Shown: piece by piece, positions 46,770 through 59,016 of the stretch
Numbering within the stretch: the first letter of the stretch is position 1
How the letters are laid out: the number at the start of each line of letters is the position of its first letter
Source of the DNA: Batkoa obscura
Lineage: Eukaryota; Entomophthoromycota; Entomophthoromycetes; Entomophthorales; Batkoaceae
DNA: 64,000 nt
Assembly (NCBI GenBank): GCA_030770535.1
Contig: JASVEC010000005.1
Coordinates: 1,302,001 to 1,366,000 of the forward strand
Direction of reading: 5' to 3'
Notes under the pieces: generated by a model
The model's input: the letters and a program-made list of their open reading frames with translations, nothing else
Database searches by the model: none
Told to the model about the DNA's origin: nothing
Translations under genes and position numbers: made by a program

Positions 46770-46973
46770 ATGAAATTATCTTTTCTATCTTTCTTTTCTT
46801 TATTAATAATTACTGTTCAAAGTTTACCTATTGGAAAAATGACAGCTACTTCTTCCAAAAGGCTACCAAAGATATCCACTGAAAAAGGTACGTTTGAAGT
46901 TAATAAAAATAATATGCTTCATAAACTCCAAGTCGAAAATTTACCAGCTAAAAATGATTTAGCTTATATTTAA
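46770..46973 (+). CDS. Small secreted protein, 67 residues
   Basis: Starts MKLSFLSFFSLLIITVQSLP, a textbook signal peptide with a basic n-region, hydrophobic core and a probable cut after VQS. The mature peptide of about 49 residues is hydrophilic with no Cys (TSSKRLPKISTEKGTFEVNK to KNDLAYI). No known domain. I prefer this start over the upstream in-frame ATG at 46713 because it gives a clean signal peptide and fits the TATA box at 46671. Isolated gene next to repeat copies. Confidence 0.55.
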   Translation: MKLSFLSFFSLLIITVQSLPIGKMTATSSKRLPKISTEKGTFEVNKNNMLHKLQVENLPAKNDLAYI

Positions 46974-47254
46974 TTAAGGATATTATTTCAACTCTTTTGC
47001 TTATAGATATGAATATGAATATCTTTTTCTTTATCTTTTTTTATTTTTATTTTATGTATTTTATATTTTTAAATAATTTTTATAAATTACTATTTTCTGG
47101 ATAGGTTGTTATAGTAGGTTAATTTTGTAATAAATAGTTTATTTTCTTATTAATTATTTTATTCTTATTTTTTATTACTTTGATTATTACTTTATTACAA
47201 ATAAAATAATATTAAATAATCCTTTAAGTATAAAGTTAAATTAAAAACAATACA

Positions 47255-47356
47255 TAGGGGTGTTTTTTTTGGTTTCATTATTTTTTCCATTTTTTGAGTG
47301 CTATTTGAGCGGAAAAATTGTTAGTAAAATTCTTAAACAAAAAAATACATCCCCAC
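47255..47356. mobile_element. Short TIR element (104-bp family), copy 15
   Basis: TAGGGGTGTTT to ACATCCCCACA, with a TTGAGTGCTATTTGAGCGGA core. Lies 3' of SEC1. Confidence 0.86.
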
Positions 47357-47454
47357 ATTAAATTCAAAATATCAATTAAGTTTTATAAAAACATTGCTTA
47401 GCCTCAACCCTAAATTTTAAAAAAAGTTTTATAACTCTTTATACATTTATTGTT

Positions 47455-48198
47455 TTATCGGAAATACATAAACTTAGGTATATTAAATGATTTACTACCA
47501 GCTTGTTGATTTGGTGCATTACCCTCATTAGAATTACGTGAGGGAGGTGGAGTTTTACTACTTTTTTTAGGCTCCAAATTAGCTTTTGAACTATCAATGG
47601 AACTTTGTTGAGAATGTAAAGCTTGTTTCCAAGGGGCTTGTATTGAAGTAGGACTTGGGGTAGGTAAAGGGGAAGGTAAACCATCTGCACTAATTCTTCC
47701 ATGATCTCTTTTACTAGTTGGTAAACTAGCTGCTTTAAAACTCATACCACTTAGACAATTAATAAAATCGGTAGGTGTAGCAATATTAGTAGTACCAACA
47801 AAGATATCTCGATGCAAAGCTTTTGATATTTCATAAGCTGAACGTATTTCACTATAGGACATACCACCTGCCATAAATAATATAATGGGTCCTGCTTGTG
47901 CTTTTTTAGATGAATTTTTAGCAGTGGGATTCGAATCATGCGCTTTCTTTTGCCAATTAGGTCGATTTACTCTTAACGATCTTATTGGATTTTTTATTTG
48001 TATGGATTCTTCTTCTTTAACAAATGGAAATTCTTCAGGTGTAATTGTTTTTGATATTTGATCCAATATTACTTTTTTAAATTGGGGTGTATATCTTGAT
48101 AATGCATAAGGATTCTCATCCTCATCTTTTGGCTTAACATTTCTACGGAATGGATTTACAAACCTTGATGTTTCTTTTGGTTTAATCTAAAATAATTA

Positions 48199-48244
<46 letters not shown>

Positions 48245-49868
48245 TATTTTACCAATGGCTTATTTGATAATAAATAATTAAAATTATTTAAAGACATTTT
48301 TTCTTCATCTGATAAACCAGCATGAGTTTCTAATCTTCTACGATCATAATCCGTTTGTTTTGAAGCTGTTAAAGTTAATAGAAGCCTTAATTTCTTTTGA
48401 CTGCTAAGACTTGGATTAGTTAACAAAGGTGCTAAATTAGAAATTATATTTTTAACAGGTTCACCTTCTGCAGTCAATCCAATGGATATATTTTGTTCTG
48501 TATCAATAGCTGGATCTAAATTTTGATTTTTAATTAAATCCATACAACGAGCAGCAATATCCATATGAACCGAAAATCGTTTACTGATTTCTTGTAACTC
48601 AGGTACTGAAGAAATTATATCCCTCATCTCTTGTAAAGAGGCATTATTGCCTCCTTTTGCTCTTTTTAACATGTTTGCTGCTGCTGGATTTTCATTAACA
48701 GATACTTTAAATTGTTTCACAAGTTCTTGTATACAATCGGCAATATGCATATGTCGTAATGAATTCCATACTGGATCAGATTCATCAAGTATAACTTCTT
48801 CTTCTACTTCAATTCCTAAGCCATTAACATATTTATGACTAATAATTAATTAACAATATATCACTCTATGTTGTACACATAGTATTACCTGTATCTCTTC
48901 CCATCTTCTAAACCAAGTAAATCAGCTACCATTGCTTGATAAGTAAGTTCATGTAAAATAGGAGCAAATGGATCAATTGATCTATCTGTTATTATTAACA
49001 CAGCTCTACCTCTAGAAGACACATCTTTGGTCTAAAGTTATAAATAAATTAAATCAACAACAATAAACCAAACTTACTGGAAACTCTGGATGTTTTGAAA
49101 TATAACTATCTAACTCCGATTGTAATGCTAAAGCAATTGCTTGTGGATTATTTAAACCAGTTTCAATGGCTTGATATCGAATAACTGGATTTTCATTTAA
49201 ACTTATACAAACGGAAGCTAACTTGAAACTTATTAATATAACTGGTTAGCTTAAAAATGTAGCTTACCTTTTCAGCAATCAATTGAATCTCAGCTCTACT
49301 TTTACTTGTTGAAGAGCAATATAAGTTCACAAATGAGTCTTCTTTTTTAAAATTAAAGACTTTCGATTCAAAAGGAAAGTAAGTGATATGGATCACTTTA
49401 TATTTAAAAAAGCTTGAAGAAGCGGAAGAACTTAATAATTGAGTAATCTCTGAACTTGGTTCGTTTAAAAAGAAAATTTTGGCTGATTTAAATTTAGGGG
49501 TTTTTACAGGAAAATCTCTTATTATTAATTCCACATTACTTAAGGATGGTGTAACAAAATAAATGGCTACTTGAGTCGGTGCTGGATTCTTTTTGGTTGT
49601 TATAAGTTCAATGGCTATTAAGTTGGATTAATTAATTGATTTTTAAAACTTATTTTTGCTTTTACCTGTGACATTTTCAGATAGTAAATCAAAATCTTGG
49701 CATGCTGAATGAAATATATTTTTAGCATATGGATCCATAATCACTATTTTCCATACATTGTTCCCAAACGCTTTGACAGTGCCAATGAACCCTTAAATTG
49801 ATTTAACTTCGTCTATTGATTATATTATAGTATTTACCTTCTCTTACTAACTCTATGAAGGAAGTCAT
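47455..49868 (-). CDS. SEC1: Sec1/Munc18-family protein (exocytic SM protein)
   Basis: About eight exons from ATG 49866-49868 ([11 protein letters not shown], then [20 protein letters not shown]). Typical SM blocks: [90 protein letters not shown], then [20 protein letters not shown], and the C-terminal [41 protein letters not shown] Ser/Pro-rich tail of about 90 residues follows, as in fungal Sec1. Known role: binds assembled exocytic SNAREs at the plasma membrane. The cognate v-SNARE type is the synaptobrevin at 21 kb. One intron at about 48.19-48.25 kb carries an ATT repeat. Confidence 0.92.
48196..48246. repeat. TTA microsatellite in a SEC1 intron
   Basis: About 16 TTA/ATT triplets filling most of a short intron. 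Confidence 0.85.
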
Positions 49869-50399
49869 AGTGATTCTAAATTATTTACTATTAAATGAAT
49901 AAAATAAAATAAAATCGATGCTATTTTGAATTAAAGTTGTTTCTAAACTTAAATTTCTTAAATTTTAAAAGTTCCTTGGCAGGCTTGGAAAGTGGTGGCT
50001 CAAAGTTTGTTGTAAAAATGAAATTTGAAATAAAAATAAAATAAGTTAAACCAAGTTTATTAATTTAGTTTGTAACTCTATTATAGCAGTCTATTTATTA
50101 TTTAATAATGGATTGTTGTATTACAATAACAATTATTAAATTTTTGTAGTATGTCAAATTATAAATTTAATAAAATATCTTTGATATAATATAAATAATA
50201 AATAATAAAATAAAAAACAAAGATTGAATACTAAATCAAGTATTAAAACGAATTTATAGCCAATAATTATAAAAGGCGAAGGGAAGAGAGCTTGAATTTA
50301 AGGGCCATAAATCAAAAGAATTAAATATTTAACAGAAATGGAAGCAAATGAATGAACATCAACTTAAACTTAAAGCTTCCCTTTTCTGAAAATTAAAAA
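49869..50399. other. Spacer between SEC1 and SCD6
   Basis: AT-rich, with no gene seen. It lies 5' of SEC1 and 3' of SCD6. Confidence 0.55.
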
Positions 50400-51702
50400 T
50401 TATTGCGCATTAGAGCTACCTCTTCTTTCACCTCGACCATTATAATAACCACCCCTGCCTCTTCCTCTCCCACCACGAAAGTTACCACGATAATTATATC
50501 TTCCACCTTGATTTCTTTGTACAAAAGTTTCTCCAAAAGTTTCTGTATTAGTAAAACGTTCTTGTTGAACCAAAGCTCTCCTATCCCTAAAATTTTATTA
50601 AATTTAAATTTAAAATGAAAAGGATCCTATCCTTACTTGCTATCTAATCGGTCTTTAGCGTCGCATGAAATGTTATCAAAAAAGGATGATTTTTTATTGT
50701 AAAAGTCTTTGGCATCGATATTGGAATTGTCTTGATCGGAATCAGTTTGACTTGGCTTTCCAATTTGTGACTTACTAAACTGAGCGTTGAAAGCATCAAA
50801 ATCAAAATCAGTTTTTGGAATAGTATTATTTCCATTGTTTTTGTTGTAATTTCCTTTGTAAGGTTTACGATTCTGGTTTTGATAATTGTTTTGGTGTTGA
50901 TTATGTTGATTTTGGTGTTGGTTTTGGTTGTGCTGGTTTTGGTGTTGATTATTTTGATTTTGATTATGATATTGACCTTGGTTTTGATTTTGATTATATT
51001 CTAAAATGTTTATTAAATATTTATAATACAAAAAGCAAAAAATATTTACTTTGATATTGTGGTTTAGCATTAACTTGTTCACTAGGTGCTGAAGGGTCTA
51101 CAAAAGTGGGGGCTGAAAGCTCAGCTTTTTCTTCAAGTACTTTTTGAACTGGAATCTAAATTAATAAGTTAATATTATTAGTTTTAAAATATAAAGATTA
51201 TTACAGATTCAGGTTGGGGAATCGCATTGTATTGATTAGGCTTGTTATTTTGCTGAATAGACTCATAGTTAAAAGTTGATTGAGGCTTAGCATCAAATAA
51301 TGACTAATAGAGATTTAATTTAATTTAATTTCATAATAAATTTAAAATTTCTTACATAACCAAAATTAAGATCATTTACTTTCTTTTTGGCAGCCTCAAT
51401 ATAAGCTGGATCCTCTCTTGAAAAATAGAAAATTTCATCAGATGGAAAAACCATGAATACTACTTCATTCAAATCTGGTTGAATTTCATGGGCACCACCT
51501 CCTAATCTCCCTTCTGAGCCTAAATGAAATACTACAACACACTATTAGTATTGTAATTTCCCAAATCATTTATAAATTTACCATTTCCTAAACTGATTGT
51601 TCTTAAACTAGCGTCAATCTTGATCAAATTTCCCACATATTTCAAACCGTTCTTTTTATTAATGAAGGAGTATAGTTCTCCTATAGCTACGCGGTTGGCC
51701 AT
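50400..51702 (-). CDS. SCD6: LSM14/Scd6-family P-body RNA-binding protein
   Basis: Minus-strand gene of about seven exons. The N-terminal LSm14 domain is MANRVAIGELYSFINKKNGL, KYVGNLIKIDASLRTISLGN, then GRLGGGAHEIQPDLNEVVFM and VFPSDEIFYFSREDPAY. The middle is Gln/Asn/His-rich (NQNQNNQHQNQHNQNQHQNQ). Then the FDF motif TDFDFDAFNAQFSK, the FFD box DFYNKKSSFFDNIS and the TFG box ERFTNTETFGETF. The C-terminus is Arg/Gly-rich (RGNFRGGRGRGRGGYYNGRG) and ends SSNAQ. The full domain order is that of Scd6/LSM14/Trailer hitch. Known role: translational repression through eIF4G and Dhh1, and decapping. It works in the same granules as EDC4, 10 kb away. Confidence 0.94.
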
Positions 51703-53405
51703 GTTGCTTAACTACCAATATCCTCCTCGTTAAAGCAGTGTACTACTGCTTACAATTTATCAATGGTTGCTTGCGCCTAGCAGAAGTTTGTCGTTGATCC
51801 TGGCTTTTTGCATCCATCATCATTTTTCCTTAGCTTGCTTTTGTCATCATCAAATCTTAGCTGAAACGCAACCACTGAAATCATTTTGAGTGTGGTCACG
51901 TAATAGCAACTGATTGGTTATGATTTCATACTAGTGTTTTAATTGGATCATTTTTTAAGGATTTTGTTAGAGTGATGATTTTTTTAGCAATGCTTTTTTA
52001 TCGAACTTATGTTATTTAGCAAAATCCCTTATTTCCAATTAAAAATGAATGAATATTTATATAATATGACATGAGTAGCATTTAAAAGTAATTTAAAGAT
52101 TTATTTTAACTTTGTTAAAATAATTTTCAAAAAAATATTCGTAGTTTTCTTATTTGAAAATTTATCTAATAAATTTATCAAGCTTAATTATAAAAATAAG
52201 TTTTTTTCGCTTCATTATTGACCATTTTTTATAGCATAAAATATAAAAGAATATTAGTTCAATAAAAAACTCACTATGACTTTAAAAGTATTGGAAAGCA
52301 GTTTTTATATACTAATATAGTGTAGAGATATAATGAATAAATGATTTAAAATTTTATTGAAATAAATAATATAATTATTATAAATATTAATCTTAAACAA
52401 TATGCATATTATTAGTTTAAAGCCTTATAGAATATGTTTGATAAAATATAAACCTAGAATTTACAATAAATTATCTAATAATCAAGGAATAAATATTAGA
52501 TATATTAATGTTTATAAAAGATTCCTTTAAATTGTCATTTTATCTATTACTTATTTAATGATATGGGGAAGTATTTTGTGTTTAAGAATTTTACAAACAA
52601 TTTTTCCACTCAAATAGTACTTAAAAGATGGAAAAAGTGATGAAGCCAAAAAAAACACCCCCATATACTAAAGAGTTAGATATTTAAAAAATATTTTTAT
52701 TTTTTGTCAATTAGTTTATTAAAACTTAATCTATGATAGTTACTTCGAAAATGTTAATAATATTTTATAAATTAATATTTTATATACAGATTAAGAATAA
52801 TTAAAATGCTAAAGCTGGGAAAACATTCAATATAATAAACTTTAATGATTTTTTTACTCTAGTTAAAATCTTCAAATCATTTAATAAGCTTTTTATATTA
52901 TAGATAAATAATCCGTTGATATTAAATGCTAATGAAATCTATTAAGGTAATTCAAGTAATAGTAATTAAAACTAAAATGTAAGTTATTTATTCAGAAGTC
53001 GTGTTCTGTCAATTAAAGGTCAATTTTAGTATTATTATAATAAATGACGGTTTATAAAAATTGACATAAAACGGAAGTATCTTTTATAATTTAAAGACAA
53101 AAATATGAAAGTATTGATTATTACCTTTAATCAAAACTAATTCATAAATCAAATAATGCTAACCAAAATTCAATTTTAGATAAAACGTTTAACAATTTAT
53201 AACATATTATACTTATAAAATAATAGGCTATAACCTCTTAATTAAATAAAATGTAGCATTGATTCTATTTTATAGATGTTGCTGCGATAATATTATTTGA
53301 AAATAAAAGTTGAAAGTTAAAACAAAAAGTAGTGTATAATAATTCAATTCTATTTAAAGGGTAATACAATAGGGCAATAAAATAAAAAAGCGGCTAAATG
53401 TGGAC
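51703..53405. other. Long spacer
   Basis: About 1.7 kb without a credible gene. A degraded remnant of the 104-bp element (TTTTTTTCGCTTCATTATTG) lies near 52202, and a good copy at 52562. Confidence 0.55.
52562..52665. mobile_element. Short TIR element (104-bp family), copy 16
   Basis: TATGGGGAAGT to ACACCCCCATA, with the core CTCAAATAGTACTTAAAAGA. Confidence 0.9.
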
Positions 53406-53413
53406 ATAAACAC

Positions 53414-56183
53414 TTATTTATAAGAATATGAACTAACCTGTTGTTTACGATTTTTCTTCTTAAAGTTTTTAGGTATATTATTATCTTCAGTTGAATCCAA
53501 ATCAATTATATCCTTTGGTTCATTCTTAGCAGTCTTCTTTACTGCTTTGGATGCTTTTGTAGTAAACAAAGCATTAATTTCTCCACTGTGTTGCGAATAA
53601 TCAAAGCCAGTATTCTGATTCTCTTCAGTACTGATTTCTATCTTATTTTGATTCTTACCCCTTCTCCTAACATCGATATGGGTGTTTTTTAAAGCATCTT
53701 CAATGTTATGGGGCTTAATACCAAAGTTAGATTTACCCGATAATACTTTAACTTGATCTTTTAACTTTGGATTGAATTTATGTAATTCAGGGGCTTCATT
53801 TCCTTTCATTGGTAAATTACTTTCATTTTCAATATCTTCTATTTGGGCCTATTAAAGTTAGTTGCTACTTTTGGAATTGTTATTAGAATCCAAACCTACC
53901 TCAATTTCTACTGATGGTGGCAATACATTATAGCTTAAATTGGCTTTGATCTGATCAATTAAAGCTAACCCAACTTCAGTTATCTGTTCATCATACTCAA
54001 GACTTCCATCTCTAGTCTTAAAAATTTATATTAGAAACAAAAACAAAACAAAACAAATAAATAATATTTACAAAGAAAGATCCTCCAAAAAACTTTGAGT
54101 CATCATCCAAATCGAATACTGTCTTCACTTTTGCTTTACATAACTCCTTAATAGTCTTTCCTTTCAAGCTCTTTGCAATCGGGAGCTCAATCTTAGCTAA
54201 CAAGTTAGGATCTTCTTCTTCTTCTTCTTCTTTAATTGCTTGTCCACGATCAATCTTAGTTGATGGTACGAAGGAGGAAGGAATAGCTTCAGAAGAATTT
54301 GAAGCAGCCGTAATAAGAATGGCAAGATCAGAAGCATACATTCTTATAGCTGGTGGTATAGGATTGGTACAGGCCAACACTTCTGCGGAATCCTTAGGAA
54401 GTTTAAGTGCTAAAGCATAAAGCATATGACCTGGTAAGATATATCTAGGTGACTCATCTTGTTCCCTTGCCAAATGATCACGCCAAGCATGAAGTTGTTT
54501 AAAAGCTTCGGTTTGAGCAAAATTAATAGGTACAATCCATTTTTCTAATTGTTTTGCCCAACTACCTGGATTAAGACCGTGCTCCATATCGTAAGGATAA
54601 GTCATGAATCTTTGTAAACAAACCTGTTGTGAGTTTGTTAATGTATGAAATAATAAATTTAATGAAACTGTATTAGACTCTTGAATTAATTCATTTTTCA
54701 TAGTTTCATAAATGTAAATTAAAAAATGAGTGTCGGATTTGGCATAGTCTAACATTGGTTTTGGAAGTGGCCTTACTCGCCAATCCGCTAATTGGAATGC
54801 TTTATTTGCATCAAAGTTTACATACTTTTTAAGCAAATAAGCTAACGACTTTTTCTCCAATTGTAAAGCACATGAAGCATGGTAAGTATCAAACATATTG
54901 ACAACATAAATACCAAAATCCCTTTGTAACCAAATAATATCTTGGTCAGCACCATGGAATACCTGTCAAGATTAATTATAAATATAAATTAAACAATAGA
55001 TCTATTACTTTAACAATATTAGGATTAGCAAATACTCTATTAAGCTCAAATAACTCTTTTCTCAATTCTAAAGTGTCAATGATGTAATCACAATCGTCTG
55101 TTGATAATTGGATTAAACAAACAAAACCATGGTAACTACGATAATCATGATGTTCAAGATCCACTGCAATTACTTGTTCCTTTTCCAACTCTTTAATTAA
55201 TTCTTCAAGTTCACTTTGTTCTTTTATAACTTTGTATTTGGTTTCTTGTAATGGCTTTGGCATAGTTGGTTCTGAGAGTTTGGTCATATGCTCTGGGTAA
55301 GAGATATTATTGATTTCAAATTCATAAGGGTTAGGAAGGCTAATAAAAATAGTTATAAAAGATAAAATAAAATCAAGTTAAATCTTACTTTGAAGCTAAA
55401 GTATAATCAACATCAACACTTCTTTTCCCTTTACAAAGTTCAAGTTCAGCTAAAAATGATTAATAACTTAAATACAAATATAAAGGAAAATTACTTTTAG
55501 TTAATGGTTTCATGGCATGATATTTGATACCAAGTCTATACACTAAAGATACAAATTGGGCGTATTGGTCGGTAGATAACTTTTCGTTAAATTTAGTTTG
55601 TGGCCTTGTAACATTTTTGCCAACAAGTAACGAAAAGGAATCTTGATTTTTATTTTCTATATTGCCTAAATTTGCCTTTAATAGTTAAAAAAATAAAATT
55701 AGTTATAATCTCTAAGTTCGTAATTGAGTTACTTTATCAACATTGGTAATGTATGATACTTCACTGTTATCACCATTTTTTTCACCCTGTAACTTGGCCT
55801 TTTTTGATTTTTTCAAGTTATCGAGTTCTATATTCTAAATTATTTAATTAACAAATAATAAATAATGATAGTAATAAAAATACCACTCTATCATAGCTAT
55901 TGTCAAGGACTTCTACAATCTTTTCGAAGTTGGAAGCATAAAGATCTTCTTCACTTAAACTTTTGATGTTGCTTAACCCTTGGTTGACTAATAATCTATT
56001 GCTGATCTGTAATAATCTGTTAACATTCTGGTATAATCTTAGGCCTAGGACTTCTGGATCTAATTGTAAACCGAACAATACATTGGGGTCATTGAAGTTG
56101 GCACTGCTTTGTGCTACTGATTTTACTGTACTATATAGCGCTTTTGTTCTTTCCAAATATTCTTGGTTGTTTTCTGGCTCCAT
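53414..56183 (-). CDS. RRP6: Nuclear exosome 3'-5' exoribonuclease Rrp6 (EXOSC10)
   Basis: Multi-exon minus-strand gene from MEPENNQEYLERTKALYSTV (start at 56181-56183). The N-terminal PMC2NT region (VKSVAQSSANFNDPN.., RLLQISNRLL) binds Rrp47-type partners. The DEDD-Y nuclease motifs are intact: AVDLEHHDYRSYHGF (Exo I), VFHGADQDIIWLQRDFGIYV (Exo II) and LDYAKSDTHFLIYIYE (Exo III). The HRDC domain follows (FKQLHAWRDHLAREQDESPR, YILPGHMLYALALKLPKDSA). A Glu-rich, then basic C-terminal tail ends near KKKNRKQQV. The last exon may end at a GTTAGT donor after KQQ, so the C-terminus is uncertain. Known role: nuclear RNA processing and decay with the exosome. Confidence 0.94.
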
Positions 56184-56338
56184 TTTTCAAGCAAAAAATT
56201 TACAAAAAAGTTCAAATGCATTAAAATTTAAGCTTACAATTTCATTTTCCAATTTTCCAAATTTGTTTTTTTAAACTTGAAAATGGGTACTGGATTATAT
56301 ACAGAAATTTATCAAGTAATAAAATTTGATAAATAACA
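56184..56338. promoter_or_regulatory. Divergent promoter region
   Basis: 155 bp between the RRP6 start and the start of the broken gene at 56339; AT-rich, with no firm motif. Confidence 0.3.
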
Positions 56339-57648
56339 ATGATAATTCATAATAACTTAATAGCTCCCGCCCTTTATAACTATCTAAAAAATAGCTTTAG
56401 TCCAAGTTCAGAAGCAGTGAATTATCTCCAATCTCAACTTATTGAAGGAGTAAAAACGGCATTACTCGGGCCTAGTATAGTAAAAATAAAAGTAAGGTAA
56501 TTTTATTATTATCTTTGTTAAGCAAGTACTAATTAAATATTAAAGTCTAGGGAAACATTGTTTTAAAGCCCTCTATTAAGAAAAAATTTGGTCAAAAGAA
56601 AAAGTAAACAAATTTATGGAGTCTAATTCACAATCAAAGTTTACTAAAATGTAAGTTATCGATATTGAAAATAATGAATCATGTTTTAATTAATTTTTTT
56701 AATAGGATATTATTTAAAGATTCTAATTGTTTCAAAAATTCTATTGAACATATTAGTGATTCAGGTGATATTTGCTCAGCTTCTGAAAAAGAAAATTATT
56801 ATTTAGTTACAGCCAAACATAAACTATCTTTAAGTGAAAGTGTCAAAATTGAAATCAAAGTTAAAGTAGCTGAAAATAGTCGCCTTTTATTTTTATACAT
56901 TTATTATCAAGGGTCTGCGTTTACTTCATCAGCTATTTGTTTTCCTGAAAGGCGCTTTTAATCCTTAATTGATATATATGCATAATTTAATATACTAGAG
57001 TGTTTGATTGCCAAGCTATAGTTATGATATGGCTTGAATTAAAGTATAATAAAGAACTACGTGAATGGGCAGAAAGTTTTTATTTAAGGTGATTAATAAT
57101 AAATTTTAAATTTATTACCAAGTTATTTTAGACCAAAAAGTGTTTTTGAATATACAAATACACATAGATCATGATTATTATAATTAAGTTATATTCAACA
57201 AGATATCATATTTTTTGAAAACCAGTCTATTGAAATTATTAAGTATCACAGTTGGAAATTTCAAGAAATACAAGAGATTAAGGATGGTACTACTTATAAG
57301 CTTTATGGGGATGTATTTTTGTGTTTAAGGTCCTTGCTAACAATCTTTCCGATCAAATAGCACTTAAAAAGTGGAAAAAGTGATGAAACCAAAAAAAACA
57401 TCCCCTTATACAGTTGAAGGCAAACCAGATGACTCTGGACTTCGAATAGATGTAAGTGATAATATTAAATAAAAATAATAGTAATAATTTTTTATTAGAT
57501 TGAGTACGGATGTTCAAAAGAAAGTTAATATTAGCCAAGCTCGTTTGCTTGGTGAAATATCAAATGAAACTAATTTGAAGGAGATTGTCACTAAAAACTG
57601 CCAAGAAACTCTTTACACAACTTATGACATAATTAAATTTATTGAATA
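56339..57648 (+). pseudogene. Unknown gene, apparently broken and split by a transposon copy
   Basis: Starts MIIHNNLIAPALYNYLKNSF and continues SPSSEAVNYLQSQLIEGVKT to VKIK with a GTAAGG donor. Later exons are recognisable: ILFKDSNCFKNSIEHISDSG with YYLVTAKHKLSLSESVKIEI; FDCQAIVMIWLELKYNKELR; DIIFFENQSIEIIKYHSWKF with QEIQEIKDGTTYKLY; then the 104-bp element; then TVEGKPDDSGLRID and a last part ending TLYTTYDIIKFIE. Several exon joins do not keep frame (for example LFKALY and PKSVFEYTNTHRS run into stops, and the last exon is in another frame). The residue quality indicates a once-real gene. Family not recognised. Confidence 0.5.
57304..57408. mobile_element. Short TIR element (104-bp family), copy 17, inside an exon
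   Basis: TATGGGGATGT to ACATCCCCTTA. Removing it with one TA rejoins AAGCTT-TATACAGTTG, which reads K-L-Y-T-V in the host frame. Confidence 0.9.
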
Positions 57649-58019
57649 AAATGCAATGACAAGTAGATATATTTGATTATATTATATTATATTACATGAT
57701 GTTATATTAATAGTTATGTAATACCATAGCCATTGTCATGTCGGTGCTTTTTAAATTATCTGCCATTAAATTAAAGTTATTTGAATTAATAATCTATTTA
57801 GTTGTGTTTTATTTTGTCACTTTAAAAATTCTAATGTTTTATGTTTTGATTCATTTAGAACTCAACTTACTTTTCAGCTTGACTCTTGTTTACAAAATTG
57901 ATTTACTTTAATATTAATTTAAGATAAAAGCAGCACAGCCTGTAACATTGTGATTCAGCATAGAAAATATAAGCTTAAAATTGACGCTTTATTAATTGCT
58001 TCACTTTTCAGCGTAAATC

Positions 58020-58190
58020 GAACCTGCAAATGCTGCAGCTCTTTTGGGATTTCTATGGCAGTAATTTTTATAATCAAATTATGTAGCCAATTTTCTTAAC
58101 GCCTGATCTTTATATTTCGGCCTGATTTTACTATATATTCCTCTTAAATGAACAGTTAATTAGGTCGCAAAAGAGTTGCAACAACTATAA
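58020..58190. mobile_element. Second TIR repeat family (about 165 bp), copy A
   Basis: The left end is GCTGCAGCTCTTTTGGGATT and the right end GTCGCAAAAGAGTTGCAACA, which are near inverse. The middle segment CCAATTTTCTTAACGCCTGA matches the reverse complement of the copy at 62070. Confidence 0.7.
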
Positions 58191-58450
58191 ACTGAATCGG
58201 TAATTCAAAATTAGCCAGAAGTAAAAGGGAGCTTTAAAATGACATAATGCAATTTAATTTAGATGATGATTTGTTATTTTATGATAAATAAATTTCGATC
58301 CAAGCTAAAATGGGGTAGAATAATCTAAAATCGAAGAAATTAAGCAATATTTTTATGATCTAATTTACAGTTTCAATATCAGATTAAACAAAAATGAGCA
58401 ATTTAGTGAAGATTAAACATTGTTAGAACCAGAATAATTTTCAAAAAAAG

Positions 58451-58459
58451 TATAAAAGG
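58451..58459 (+). promoter_or_regulatory. TATA-box candidate for TSPO
   Basis: TATAAAAGG, 62 bp upstream of the TSPO ATG. Confidence 0.45.
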
Positions 58460-58512
58460 CAATTAAAATTCATCAACTTAATTTAAAATTTAAACTTTAA
58501 ACTTTAATAACA

Positions 58513-59016
58513 ATGATTCAAAATAGTCTTTTATTTAATACCGCTGTGCCTTTAGTTGTCGGCTTTGCAAGTGCTTGGGATACCAGAGAAGCAGTACGTT
58601 CTGCTTGGTATCAAAAAGTTAAAAAGCCAAGTTTTAATCCACCACGTTATGTGTTTGCCCCTATTTGGACCTATTTATATATATCCACAGGTTATGCTTT
58701 ATACCTTGTACGTAATACAACCAATTTATCACCTGAATTAACAACCATAAGTAGCTGGGGTATCTATGCTTTTTGGACTCAATTTTTAGCCAACTTGCTA
58801 TGGAGTAAGTTGTATTTTGTTCAAAAAGAGATCAATTTAGCTTTGGCTGATATTGCCTTACTTTGGGGTCTCTCTATAGTTACTTGTGTCTCTTTTTTTA
58901 TGGTCAATCCTCTTGCTGGTGGTTTAATGCTTCCATATATTGTTTGGGCTACTTATGCACTCGCTTTAACTTATGCAGTTAAACAACTTAACCCTGATTT
59001 TAAAAATCCAAAATAA
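58513..59016 (+). CDS. TSPO: Translocator protein TSPO / tryptophan-rich sensory protein
   Basis: Intronless, 167 residues, the usual family length. Five hydrophobic helices and the signature Trp/Pro residues: SAWYQKVKKPSFNPPRYVFA, PIWTYLYISTGYALYLV, WGIYAFWTQFLANLLWSKLY, ALADIALLWGLSIVTCVSFF, MLPYIVWATYALALTYAV. KPSFNPPxxVFAPIWT corresponds to the conserved KPxWxPPxWVFGPVWT. Known role: binds porphyrins and sterols, in mitochondrial outer membrane or secretory membranes depending on lineage. Absent from budding yeast, so its presence supports a deeper fungal lineage. No transit peptide is evident. Confidence 0.95.
   Translation: MIQNSLLFNTAVPLVVGFASAWDTREAVRSAWYQKVKKPSFNPPRYVFAPIWTYLYISTGYALYLVRNTTNLSPELTTISSWGIYAFWTQFLANLLWSKLYFVQKEINLALADIALLWGLSIVTCVSFFMVNPLAGGLMLPYIVWATYALALTYAVKQLNPDFKNPK

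Larger units (their letters stand above)
57649..58512. other. Spacer upstream of TSPO
   Basis: Holds the 165-bp repeat copy A (58020-58190) and a TATA candidate at 58451; no gene seen. Confidence 0.55.

Noticed and set aside
57304-57408. The 104-bp element as an introner (mobile intron)
   Set aside because: Ends are TATGGGG..CCCCTTA without GT..AG borders, and no position gives clean removal that keeps frame.
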